Assembly (NCBI GenBank): GCA_038093975.1
Contig: JBBPTG010000078.1
Coordinates: forward strand, 1 to 64,000
Source of the DNA: Chalciporus piperatus
Lineage: Eukaryota > Basidiomycota > Agaricomycetes > Boletales > Boletaceae
Length of the DNA stretch: 64,000 nucleotides
Direction: 5' to 3'
The number at the start of each line of letters is the position of its first letter. The stretch's first letter is position 1. A program made the translations under genes and the position numbers. This document shows, in pieces, positions 12,101-21,638 of the stretch. Below the pieces are notes generated by a model that saw nothing but the letters and a program-made list of their open reading frames with translations, had not been told where the DNA came from and searched no databases.

Positions 12101-13138
12101 GTATGAGAGAGCGGCTAGTCGTGACACCTCCTTTTTCATGTCCGTGAGGTCGCGGTTCCACCACCGCTTGGAATGAGGGCTCGGCTTCGAGAAGGGTACA
12201 TGAAGTTGAATGACGTTCTGGATAGTTGTAGTGATACCCTCTGCCGCTGCCTGAAACTCATCCTCAGTGACGATCGGGCTGTCAGTGGGGTACGCAGCTA
12301 GTTCTCTCTCCAACGCGGTATTGAACTTTTTCCAGTCTACATCGTTGAAGTTTCGAGTCTCCGGCGATTTAGCGTGGGCAATGGGCATGTCGAGTACGGT
12401 AAGAATGGGGACGTGGTCGGTGCGAGCCCCTCGCGCTTTAGGTTCCGTGTAGCATTGATTGATGAGTTCCGCCACCAAGTCCGATCCGAATACGTTGTCG
12501 GGCCTTGTCCAGTTCTTGGTCGCTAGCGCTTGAAGGGTGGGTATTCCTTTGGGTAGAAGAGAGATCATTCCGTATTCTGCTAAAAGCATGATGAGGGGTT
12601 GGGCGGCGTCGAGGTATTGAGGGGTAAGTAAGTGGGAGTTTCGGTCTTCTTCCCATAGTGGGTGGTGGCGGTTGAAGTCGCCTATCCATAGCATGTGGTC
12701 GTCGTCCGTCCTGCGGACGTTCTCAATGTTCTCCTCGAGGTATTTCTGCAATGCGTCTAGCGATTGGTCATGATTACAGTCGTTGTATATGTTAAAGATT
12801 ACGCAGCTTCCGTGAGTCCCCTTCACGCGGATGGCTACTACATCCGGTGAGGGGAACGGCACTTGTGTCCACGCGTTCGTGTCCATTTCCGTGGAGACTA
12901 GCATGGCTGCGCGGTAGCGTAAATTACTCGATGTGTATCGTGGCGTTGGGTAGAGAACGTGATATTTTCGATTAGATGTGGTGTTGCCCCACGAGTTTAT
13001 ATGTGGTTCTTGGAGCGCTAGTATGTCCCAGTCCTTGGGTGATGTAGTATTAAGCAGGGCGTGTTGTGTAGTAAGAGATGCGTTCAAGTTCTGCTGCCAG
13101 ATGCGAAGCGTTTTTATGGGGTTTCGTTGTACAATCAT
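9200..13138 (-). CDS. LINE ORF2: endonuclease-reverse transcriptase-RNase H, 1312 aa
   Basis: Residues 1-250 are an APE-type endonuclease: WQQNLNA near the start, LALQEPH, WIGDFNRHHPLWEED and DHVPIL. The reverse transcriptase follows at roughly residues 470-750, with FLDIEGAFPNAV, GIGQGDPLS and the catalytic box LAFVDDTAF, where FVDD replaces the usual YADD. RNase H comes at about residues 970-1110: YTDGSMIEGG, EAEAVGLT, YVDNQAAI and VAGHKDVVGNEKAD supply the D-E-D-D set. The C-terminus carries CQYCHG...HYLLLCPYH, a putative zinc cluster. The ATG overlaps the ORF1 stop as ATGA, so translation is probably by termination-reinitiation. No frameshift or stop is seen. Confidence 0.93.
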   Translation of the reverse strand: MIVQRNPIKTLRIWQQNLNASLTTQHALLNTTSPKDWDILALQEPHINSWGNTTSNRKYHVLYPTPRYTSSNLRYRAAMLVSTEMDTNAWTQVPFPSPDVVAIRVKGTHGSCVIFNIYNDCNHDQSLDALQKYLEENIENVRRTDDDHMLWIGDFNRHHPLWEEDRNSHLLTPQYLDAAQPLIMLLAEYGMISLLPKGIPTLQALATKNWTRPDNVFGSDLVAELINQCYTEPKARGARTDHVPILTVLDMPIAHAKSPETRNFNDVDWKKFNTALERELAAYPTDSPIVTEDEFQAAAEGITTTIQNVIQLHVPFSKPSPHSKRWWNRDLTDMKKEVSRLAALSYKMRALEDHPSHEGHRIARNRYAEAIKRTKKQHWMDWLDNMNSDEIWIANKYLNSEPSDGGPSRIPTLKAKDQHGAPILAETNEEKSSILSKAFFPPPPAVSTVPEDFLYPDAVSDAIPITSEQIERCISKLSALKAPGPDGIRNIVFKRCQGTLVPQMLRLFRAVFRLRTYHDPWKEFTTVVLRKPGRPDYTVSKAYRPIALLNTTGKILTAVIADQLSYLIEHHQLLPSTHFGGRPGRSTTDSLHLLEATVKNEWRRGRVVSALFLDIEGAFPNAVTDRLLHNMRKRRIPEAYVRFTETMLQGRRTRLQFDGYVSDWLPITNGIGQGDPLSMMLYIIYNSDLVEVAKGKNEVTLAFVDDTAFIASGPDFITTHRILADMLKRQGGGFEWSHDHNSRFETTKFALLDFSMNRTKERPPLKIHDTTITPVRSHKFLGVIVDDELRWSAHVNYAVGKGTAYVLQLRRISRSSGGIPLSLMRQMYTSVALPKMLYAVDLWFRPLYHDATSTTISRGSVGPSKRLGKVQRVAMLAITGAMRSTANDVLEAHSKLMPIAQRIQTICHRAITRLASLPTTHPLPPLVTRAAKRYVRHHKSSLHHLTHAFNITPAELEPIRACRRRPNETTPFITQIAKTKDQSVAEHNQDTARFRIYTDGSMIEGGVGASAVLYRGDRNPRTIRYHLGTDEEHTVYEAEAVGLTMAAHLLATEPDLEFPVHIYVDNQAAIKSGDVFTTKSGHYLIDRFVRSLRLIQREYKCRRSDIVVRWVAGHKDVVGNEKADEEAKLAATDRRKTSPKKKLPLYLRKKSLPLSLTALRLQQKKTELTRWETIWSKSSRYRAQTEIDGKMLRGSFVKLAATLAKRNTSALIWLRSGHVALNGHLHRLTKSPSPDCQYCHGVRETVLHYLLLCPYHERERFKLTVKIRKKSLQISHLLANANAVHHLLHFVHSTGRLKDSLGDVRVTSQPTD

Positions 13139-14844
13139 TGGGAGGGGGTAAAGAAGGCGGTGGTGTCGTCGTCGCGCGCCGGCGTCGCAGGCCGGTATGG
13201 GAAAGAGGGAAGGGGAGGAGATGATTGCCGACGCGCTCGGTGGACCGGGATAGCATTCGCCGATGTTGCTATGTGTGGCGTGACCGTACGACCAGTCGTT
13301 GAGCCACCTCGGCCTCTGGGTCCACCGCGGAAATCCAGAGTCGATTGGCGTAGCGGCGGTGGTTTCTCCCTAGCGGGACGCGTCTGATAGGGTGTAGTTG
13401 GCTTTCGGTTGGCTGGGGCTGCAGGTTTTGGCGGGAGCATGACGTGGGTCCATTCCTCATCCGTAGGGAAGTAGGGCATGGAGTTTTCGGGGAAGCGTGC
13501 GTCCATCTCTGCGCACCTGATGATAAATGTCGGACAGTGGGGGTCGTTACTGCCGTGGCCGTCTTCCTTGCAGTTTACGCAGCGGGGCGTCTGTTCCGTG
13601 CAGTGTTCTACCCTATGGTTGCCCGCGCACTTGGCACACGTGTCTTGGGTGTGTCTGCAAGCTTTCGCTATATGGCCCCAACCTTGGCAACGCATGCAGC
13701 GTAGCGGGTCCCGTTTCTCCTTGCGGGGGTGAAGCCTTTCCTTGCAGATATATAGCCCATCTCTAAGTAGAATATTAGCCGTAGATGGAATGTTGAAGTG
13801 GAACATAGCATGGGCGACGCGTTGGCCCTCTCTCCTCTTGTCCGCTTGTTTTATCCATTTGACCCATTCGATCGATCCGTCCTCTAGTCCGTTTTCCAGC
13901 TCTATGGCTCGATGCCAGTTTGTATCGTGAACGGGTGAGGATGTGGGGAGGAAGGGGACCACGAGCTGGTAGCTGCGGCGCTTTATGGTTGCGGGGGTAG
14001 GAAGATTCGCTAGGAACTTTTTGCTATTTTCTCCGCTCTGTATCCATTTGGACGCCTGTGCCGAATTGACTTCTACGATGAGGCCGCCGTTTCTGAGGCG
14101 CATGATCGATTTTACTTCTACTTCAGGAGAGTCTGGGTTGTCCGCCGTTGCCGTGTCGATGGCTTTCTGTATTTTGTTCGCGATGGACGTTGTTGTTTCT
14201 GTTTCGACGTGTAGTGATTGACCCTCGAGTGGGTCGAGGAGGATCTGACGATCGCGGACGTTTGCTCTGGCGACTGCGGTGGTGATGGGTGCGTTTGCGT
14301 AGTTCTGGGATGATTTGACGGCCGCGCTGTAGGATTTGGGTGTCCCGGGTTCGTGGGTTGTAGCGGGTGTAAGCTTTTCTGCAGTGCTGTTTATGTTCTC
14401 GGCGGCTTGTAGGATAGATGCAATTTGTGGGGAGATGGCGGCTACTACATGGTTGGTGACTTCTTTAGCGACGGAGTCCTTGATATGGGCGACTATTGCG
14501 GCTGCGGTGCGGGATGTGACCTCATCTTCGAGGACGAACGCGATAGAGCGGATGGCCTCTATCGCTGGTCTTGGGATCCCTTTTATCTGCGTGATATGGA
14601 ACAAAGTCGCTGCGATATGTTCTAGCGTAAGGGGTTGGCCCACCAGGCTAAGCAGTGATTCTGATAGGTATACTGCGCCACCTGCAGCATCTTGGACTTT
14701 AAACGTGTCCAACGCTTTTATCCCTTCTACCGTGAGTTCATGGGGCGCGCTCCTGGTGTTTCGGAGTGGGTTGGCAGGAACCGTGGGAGTTGGAGCCCTG
14801 GAGCTCGTTCCTCCCCCGTTCGGGGCCGTTCGACTTCCGGCCAT
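13135..14844 (-). CDS. LINE ORF1: gag-like RNA-binding protein, 569 aa
   Basis: The N-terminal half is low-complexity and alanine-rich with likely coiled-coil character. The C-terminal half carries three zinc-knuckle-like clusters: CMRCQGWGHIAKAC (CX2CX4HX4C), CAKCAGNHRVEHC and CVNCKEDGHGSNDPHC. A Pro/Arg-rich tail follows. This matches ORF1 proteins of non-LTR elements, which coat the RNA and help target-primed reverse transcription. It ends in TGA overlapping the ORF2 ATG by four bases. The start is the first ATG after a short leader. Confidence 0.9.
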   Translation of the reverse strand: MAGSRTAPNGGGTSSRAPTPTVPANPLRNTRSAPHELTVEGIKALDTFKVQDAAGGAVYLSESLLSLVGQPLTLEHIAATLFHITQIKGIPRPAIEAIRSIAFVLEDEVTSRTAAAIVAHIKDSVAKEVTNHVVAAISPQIASILQAAENINSTAEKLTPATTHEPGTPKSYSAAVKSSQNYANAPITTAVARANVRDRQILLDPLEGQSLHVETETTTSIANKIQKAIDTATADNPDSPEVEVKSIMRLRNGGLIVEVNSAQASKWIQSGENSKKFLANLPTPATIKRRSYQLVVPFLPTSSPVHDTNWHRAIELENGLEDGSIEWVKWIKQADKRREGQRVAHAMFHFNIPSTANILLRDGLYICKERLHPRKEKRDPLRCMRCQGWGHIAKACRHTQDTCAKCAGNHRVEHCTEQTPRCVNCKEDGHGSNDPHCPTFIIRCAEMDARFPENSMPYFPTDEEWTHVMLPPKPAAPANRKPTTPYQTRPAREKPPPLRQSTLDFRGGPRGRGGSTTGRTVTPHIATSANAIPVHRARRQSSPPLPSFPYRPATPARDDDTTAFFTPSQ

Positions 14845-14856
14845 TTTTCTAGTGGC

Positions 14857-17323
14857 CTAAGTCGTCCGGCGCGGATTTTGAGGGTCTTTGAGGGGTTTGT
14901 TAGGTGCCGGGTTGCCGTGTTCTTGTAGTTGGTGCTTCTTGGTCTTCAAAATTTTCGGGGTCCCACTAGGGGTGCCACGTGGTGAGAGGACAAGAAGCGT
15001 TTGATCATCACCCTTGGTGATCTTCCTATCCTTGCTGTCCCGCCCGTCCGTCAGCTCGGGATTAAGGAAATCGTCCGGGTAAGATACCTCCCCCAACTTC
15101 CCTGCCCAATCAAAGTCGATGATCATTATCTTGTTTCCATCGGAGATGATGTTCGGGCTCCGTAGGTCCCCATGAACGAGGTCTTGATCGTGGAAAGCTT
15201 CAACGAGTTCCCGCAACTGCTTTACCCATTCCCCGTGTTTTTCGACGTACGGAGATTGTGTGAGCTGGAAAGCAGGCTCGACAAACTCCATCGCTATGCC
15301 GAAAAAGCCTCCGGGGAGCTTCTCAAAGCCAAGAACAGCAGGCGCGCATCCGCGATCCGCACAAAACGTGTGCAGCTCGAACGAGTAACAGCGTGAAAAC
15401 TTGACAGCGATCACTTTCTTGTCAATCGTCTGGGCAAGGTAGAGTTCCCTATCGGTAGTTTTGTCGTGGTAAATCCGAGCGTGAATTTCGAATTCAACGC
15501 GAGTGCGAGAGTGAGGATGGCCAAGGCTGGAAATACGAGGTAGAACACGGCTCCCTCGGATCTCCAAAGGGGGGTTGCGAACCAGTGTCGTGACGTCTTT
15601 TGTGACGTGAGCGAGGAAGACAGAGGCCGCTTTGAACGCAGCGTAGAGTGAGATGCGGTCTGCTCCTTGACCTGACCCCGAAATACACGACAGTCCGGGG
15701 GTGATGCTAACAACCCGCCATCGACCAAAATAGATGATGGCATAAAACGTGACGCGCTGGCCTAACAGCGACTGTCAGCTGTAGGTGAGGTGAGGTGCAG
15801 ATGTGGTACCAACGTACCGACAATGGTAAGCCCAAGGCATGGAACGTTCCAACCTTTGATCAATTTGACAAAAGAAGGATTTGCCAACGCTCCTTGGATA
15901 AAGTGGGCAAATTCACTGGTCATTTGAACATACGGAATAGACGAGACACCGCCCCGTTCATCTTTAAACTTGATGACGCAATAGGGTGCATTGTGTGCTC
16001 CGAGGCCCAGGGCGTGGGCTTCCGAGATGATATTCTTGTGACCAATAGCTGGAATGAACTGCCAGGAGATATCGGTGCGTGAGGAAAATATGTCGTTCAA
16101 AGCAGTTAGGCCTCTATCCCTTCTGGTGGTTTCATCGGGGAAGGTTTGTGACATGAGGTCTGCGAAGTCATCTACAGCCGACATCAGTCTTGCAGATGAC
16201 ACGTGCTCCATTCCCGGAACACCCTCGCGACCAGAGAAGATGTCGAGGAAGTGGCCAAATCCTTCATATTGAAGTGAGATAGGAGGGAGCTCGTCGTCGG
16301 GGTAAGACGGTTCATTGCTAGAAGGCCGCTCCACATAGAGATGACGGTGGTCGATGATGCGGTTCTGCGGGTCTTCATACAACCTCCTGTAATTTGACGG
16401 TCTCGATATTATTGACGGTGAAACAGTCGCGAGTTTGGAGCGCTTCGCTAGCTCTATCACATCGTAATCCGCATCTTCAAGATCACTCGTTTTCCCTTTC
16501 AAGTAAGATGAGTCTGGGAAGAGGCCGTCAGCAGGATGAAGTTTACTTTTGCGAAAGAGACCTGTGAATGTGGATGAGTACAAGTCAGCCCGGTGAACGG
16601 CTTGCTTACCTTCATCGGCTCGCTTACCTTCATCGGCTCGGAGCGGCTCTATGACAACACATGGAGTAGCGGAAAAAGGAACATCGTTAAAGACCGTGTC
16701 CAGCACCTGGTCTCCATGCAAGAGCTGACCCGTTCCCGCAGTACCAAGGAACTTGGGGAGATCATCTGTGCCCATGATCTTGTAGAGTTTCATGAAACTC
16801 GCGGGTACATCGAGACGAACCCCATGGAGCCTGAGCTTGGCCTCGATCGCATTCTTGAGCCAATCAACCTGATCACATATTGAGGCTTTGACCATAAAGG
16901 AGGCTTCACTCTCTGTTCCTCGATACCAGCAGCGAATGAACAAAGATGAATCTGGAGGTAGAAAATGACGATCATCGCAAACTTGAATCATAAATGTCAT
17001 ATACCAATGACAAGGTGGAGTTGGCATTTCGGGATCGGTTGCTCGAAGTATTCTGAGAGCTTTTTCACAGGTAGCAACGGTGTACCCAGCATAGAGATTG
17101 AGAGTGCACCAAGGTTTTTCTCGATAGAATCATCGTCACCAGGTACTGGTTTATCTTCGGGGACCTTATAGACGCTTATGCTGCCCGAGACACTGGCAGA
17201 ATGGAGCTGAATGATGCGCTTTTTGAATTCAGCGATCGTCGTTTCCGGGGAGACTTCGATCTCGTTCCAACTATGAAATAGTGTTCCGCGTACCCAATAA
17301 TAGAAAAGTGACCGGTCAGACAT
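14857..17323 (-). pseudogene. Crinkler-header protein kinase, 3' end interrupted by LINE
   Basis: Three exons join in frame: 17323-17005, 16951-15818 and 15761 onward (introns of 53 and 56 bp; total to the chimeric stop at 14857 is 786 codons). Two ubiquitin-like Crinkler-type header domains come first (YYWVRGTLFHSWNEI near the start; FIRCWYRGTESEA beginning the second). A linker follows, then a kinase-like domain with hinge IAMEFVEP, catalytic loop VHGDLRSPN and metal-binding IIDFDWAG. This architecture is known in Agaricomycetes and resembles Crinkler-RHS-type effectors. After KITKGDDQ the frame runs into the retrotransposon 5' UTR, which supplies the last 35 or so residues and the stop. 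The kinase core is complete, so a chimeric protein might still be made. Confidence 0.72.
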
Positions 17324-17511
17324 GGCTGGACGAAGAGGAGTAAGCCGGACTAGATGGGGTTCATTCGTTGAAGCTTATGTGAGCCTGCAACAGGGGCGGT
17401 GGCTGTGCAACCGCCTCTATCCCACCGAAAGCCTTGGAGAGTCTTACACCGCGACTTCGTTCAACTCAGGGTAACTTGCAACAGGTAGCACACTTCTTCG
17501 ATCGTAATGCC

Positions 17512-19111
17512 ATGGAGTGCAAGAATTGTGAGCTGAGACAACGCCAATTCTACTGCGAAAGCTGTCTACGGAATCAGTCAGTCCATTCCTGTTCTGCCTC
17601 CTCCGCATCTCATTGACCAATGCATCCGAAAGTCTGCGCGACTTCCGGATTCAGACCCACCACGCCTCCAAAGATCGTGACGAACAGGTGTCAAGGGCTT
17701 CAAGAGCGTGTAAAGGGATCGAGGGAGCGAGAGTGACGAGGGCCACAGTCGCAAGTTACCAAAAGACAGTCGAGGACTTTGCAGAGGGTTTGGCCAAGCT
17801 GAGGAAGGATAACGATGCTAGTGCGTATATCGTTGACTATCATAGCCTCTCATTTATGATATCGCAGAGCGCGAGCGCCTTCGCCAGCTTCGCGAGTCCC
17901 TGGCTGCCCGTAGACGTACCCTCTCTGCCGCGCGTCTTCTGCCCGCGCCACCGTTAGACAATTTAACGGCGAAGGAGACCCAGGAACTGCATGCGCTTTC
18001 GGGAGCACTATCCAGAGCTAGGTCTGGTCTCGTCCAGGAGCTCGTCGAGGTATTTCATGTGGTCGAGGTTGGCGGGCGACCCCCGCTTGGAGGTAAAGCA
18101 GGAACCAAAGGAGAATGGACCATCGGAGATCTGATTCTTCCAGTCCCTGGCGATATCAGACGTGCGTTCTCACTTTCGCAATGTATCTTTATAGATCGTC
18201 AGGTTTGTACTAACCTGCCGATTTTCTCGTGTTCGAAACGACTCCAGGGTATCCGCCAGACCATATTAATGCCGTGATTACGCATGCAATTCATTTCCTG
18301 GGATTGCTCACATTTTACTTGGGCGTCAAGCTGCCCTTTGAGATCGACTGGTCAGGAGAGAAGCTCGGGGTTGGCCAACCACGGATCGGCGCCGGGAAGG
18401 GCGGAGAGTCAGGCAGTTGGGCCAAGTAAGCGTTCAAATTTCCTTGCGAAATCATCGCTTTATCTCGCTTCCCATTCCGTAGATGCATAACGAAACACCC
18501 GTTGCATCTCACAGCGACATCGTCTTCCACTTCTTCACCTTCGTCCACTCCAACCTTGACCCCCATGGCTTTGACATCTACGTCTTCAACTACCGTTGCA
18601 CCCCCGACGGAACCAAAAGTATCGTTCACTACAGCATTTGCCATGCTGCTATACAACGTCTGTTACCTTGCACATACCCAAGGCGTGGATATACCGCTCT
18701 CGCAGGCGGGGGATGCACTCGGAAACCTCTGGGCAGTTTGTTGCAGTGGGGAATTGGGACGGTAAGCGGAGAACTCGTTTCCTTTCGTACGCAACCCAAT
18801 ACTGATCGATAATCTGGGCACCGTATAGCCGATCCCATGAAACGACACCATTCTTACCGCACCCTACGCCACCTACATTCCCTCTCGACTTTGCGCAAGT
18901 TCTTCAAGCCACGACGGCAAGTCCAGCACGTGGTAGGAGACAGATTGTTGGAACTGGGACATCGCAAGGTGATGCGGGGGACCACTGGTCGAGCACGCGG
19001 TCTCCGAGAGGTCATCGGCCGGAGAGGATCACTGAGGAAGAAGGGTGGGAGGTTGTGGATGAAGATGGGGCTCGAGGTTTTCTCGGAGATGACGGTGGCG
19101 ACTTTGGATGA
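17512..19111 (+). CDS. ATG14: Autophagy protein Atg14/UVRAG family, 428 aa
   Basis: Six exons: 17512-17576, 17633-17820, 17868-18161, 18248-18425, 18483-18761 and 18829-19111; the lengths sum to 429 codons. The N-terminus MECKNCELRQRQFYCESC has the CX2C-X8-CX2C pattern of Atg14/Barkor. A coiled-coil-rich middle follows, then EWTIGDLILPVPGDIRR and YPPDHINAVITHAIHFLGL, hallmark stretches of the Atg14/UVRAG domain, and an acidic tail with EEGWEVVDEDG. Atg14 directs the Vps34-Vps15-Atg6 PI3-kinase complex to autophagosome formation sites. Intron 3 has a perfect TACTAAC branch point. A TTG-initiated N-terminal extension from 17434 was discounted because it lacks ATG. Confidence 0.87.
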
Positions 19112-19392
19112 TCCTGTCATTCATTCCACTCCTTAGTCGATCTGTCGTATTCCTGGTGACACTTCAATTGACGTCATCCGCGATGACCAGCGATAAGATG
19201 ACGGTGCCCTGGGTACGTCGTCTCTGCAAATTTCGAGCGAGCAGTCCATCAGACTACGTGGGCAATCACATGCATCTCAAGGACGCTTCCGATGGACACC
19301 TGGTCGAAACGGTCTCATATCAGCTCCATGATTAAATATTTCATCTTCGCAAAACCCATTGGACTTGCTAAACAAGCATATATGCCCTAGAC

Positions 19393-21055
19393 TCATCGAT
19401 GGTCTCCATTCGCCCCGTCAACGCCACCACTCAGCTCGAGCAAGCCGACTAGTCGCCTGATCATTTCCCCTTGCACCTCCACCGCACTACGAAGTTCCGT
19501 GATCTGTCGACTGAGCTCCGTTTGGTTCTGAGCGAGCTTGCGATTACTCAGGTCACGCTCGTTGCGTGTGTCAGGACCGATCTGGTCGAGCTCAAAGTCC
19601 TCTTCGGCGTCGTCGCCGATCGACTGTGGATGTTGTAAGCAGACCCATCAGGATTCACGAGCTTATCGTCGGAATGGGAAAAAAGGCCAAGGCCTCACCT
19701 CGCGCATCGTCATTTGCTTCCAAACGATACTGAACTCCCGTCCGAGCACGAAACTGGGAAGGGCGATCAAGAGCAAGCCGAATGCCAGGAGGGGGATTGT
19801 GATCAACCGGCCCAAAGTGGATCGCGGGGTTATCTCACCATAACCTACTGTCGTGATTGCTTTTGTTCGGAAAGAGACAAGGTGAGGGGATCGGAAGTGA
19901 ACGGGTAAGAAACGAGCCAGGGACTTACTGACGAAAACGAACCTAGTTACCAATGATATTTAGCAGCGTTTCAGCAGGCTCGGAGAGAAAGTGACCCACC
20001 ATGCAGCTGCAGGTATCGACTGTTTTCAAAAGTTAGCGGGCCACCCATCCAAAGTCAAACGTGCTTACGTTGAACTGAGATGGATCACCGTCAGTGTTAA
20101 TGAACGTCTCGAGTGTATCGTCCCATGTTCCCCGTTCGGCAAAATATCTGGAGAGATAAGTTCGTGAATAGGTCAAGGGCGAAAACAATGGGTGTACAAA
20201 TTGACATACAATAGCGTGCTGAAGATTGTGACTAACATCACAACGAAGAAACTGAGCGCTAGGAGAGCGTGGTGGGACCGCCGAATGGAAAGATACATGA
20301 CCTCAATCGTCCTTGAGTGTTGGATCGTAGATGATTTGTAGGTTGGATACCCTGAGAGGAATGATTGCGCTTACAAGAGAATCATACTGCTGTATTTGAA
20401 GGGTCGGAAGACCCGCAAAAGACGGAACATCCGAAGGATGGAGAACCGGAACAGTACAGACTATAGGTCATGTGAAATCTGAGTTGCCAGCGGGATAGAA
20501 GAAAGAGCCGTACTGTGTCTTGTTGCAGCATTATTTCGATATAATATGGTAGGATAGCCAGCGCATCTATTACCCCATAGAAAGCTGTTCGTCGCACCTG
20601 CGTGAGGAACATGCAATGCAGATTGATGAAACAAATGACGCACAAAACATCCATTTGGCAAGTGTAATCCAAGATGAACTCCACGCGAAGATACGTGCAC
20701 TGTATTCGACAGTGAACAACAGTACTAGACTGGTTTCCATTCCGAACCACACACGAGGAGAGATAGAGTGAAAGCTCGGAACCGTCTCCAGAATTGTCAC
20801 GATGGCGGAAAATATGATTAGGGAGGTTGAGAGTAGGTGTATCAGGAACGCCGAGGAAGAGGTGGTGGGCTGCTCGAGGAGGTCGAACACTGCGCGTTTT
20901 CGGGGTGACTTTATTGGATCCGGAGGTTCGCCAAAAGGTAGGTAGTTTGGAAATATGTCATCTACATCTTGAGGTGAGTGTGACCGAGTGTTTTCTGTCA
21001 GAAACCGTGCCGCTATTGGTGATCGTACATTCGAAAGCGGTATTGACTGAGACAT
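19393..21055 (-). CDS. Voltage-gated (Kv-type) potassium channel, 391 aa
   Basis: Nine exons: 21055-20644, 20584-20514, 20460-20375, 20311-20210, 20147-20069, 20019-20000, 19942-19929, 19859-19699 and 19623-19393; they sum to 392 codons. S1-S3 lie in the first two exons (GVIDALAILPYYIEI for S3). The S4 voltage sensor reads LFRFSILRMFRLLRVFRPFK with Arg at every third position. The pore reads IPAAAWFVFVTITTVGYGEI, with the K+ filter TVGYG, followed by S6 (LLIALPSFVLGREF) and a C-terminal coiled coil. Exon 7 is only 14 nt and codes FVFV of the pore helix. It is a plasma- or organelle-membrane K+ channel, probably tetrameric. It is divergent from the Dicer gene. Confidence 0.9.
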
Positions 21056-21638
21056 GCGCAGATCCTTGGAACTGGCTAGCTACAGCAGCGAGAACTGAAT
21101 CGAGCGAGTTTAGAAGGCAATCTTCTGACTCGCTGGATGGTTCTACTAGAATCTTGATGGTGGTCAGCGAGGAAGGACTGACATTGACCATGAGGACTTG
21201 TTTCGCTGACGCATTCCGGATGAGGAAACACTTTCACATCCGGCTACCGAATGCTTCAACCACCTTTTGGCACTATTATTTCGAGCGTCGAAGTTGCTGC
21301 GCATGTCGAATCTTCTGTGTTGCAGAACTGGATTATTCGATTACATTTGATGGCTGTTCTTCTTGGGTGACTCTTCAATCTCGGAAGTTTGATCTTTGAG
21401 ACTTCGAGGTTCAAGAACGTTCAAGGTTCAAGCCGAGACAGCCTGTGGTCACACAGCATCGGAGCCCTTGACCCAAATACGCAGTACTTTCAGAGGTATT
21501 TAAAGCCGTCCGACGATCCAGGCCTGAGCGCACTGACCTGAATTCAGCGCCTACCCTACCACCGATTGTCCTCCATCGAATTACCCATATCCACCTCACC
21601 CACAAGACTATCAGACCATCTGCTTCATACCCTCTACA
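21056..21638. promoter_or_regulatory. Shared intergenic region of K+ channel and Dicer
   Basis: 583 bp separate the two divergent start codons. No gene is seen in it. It must carry both promoters; I could not identify a specific factor site. Confidence 0.5.

Larger units (their letters stand above)
8590..14990 (-). mobile_element. Full-length non-LTR (LINE) retrotransposon
   Basis: Two overlapping ORFs encode a zinc-knuckle ORF1 protein and an EN-RT-RNase H ORF2 protein, followed by a roughly 600 bp 3' UTR and a poly-A tail (T-run at about 8591-8618 on plus). The 5' UTR is short, about 145 bp. Both ORFs are uninterrupted, so the copy may be young and active. Endonuclease plus RNase H plus CCHC knuckles fits the Tad1/I-like groups common in fungi. 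The 5' boundary is approximate, because I could not find a clear target-site duplication. Confidence 0.88.

Noticed and set aside
13061..14860. Plus-strand frames antisense to the retrotransposon (for example 14336-14860)
   Set aside because: They are shadows of ORF1, whose knuckles and ORF overlap establish the minus strand as coding.
15100..15150. Possible retrotransposon target-site duplication (TTCCATC near 15138 matching the 3' flank at 8584)
   Set aside because: The match lies within the conserved kinase coding segment before IIDFDWAG, well away from the apparent 5' end, so it is probably chance.
17434..17511. N-terminal extension of ATG14
   Set aside because: It starts at TTG; the first ATG (17512) immediately precedes the conserved CX2C motif.
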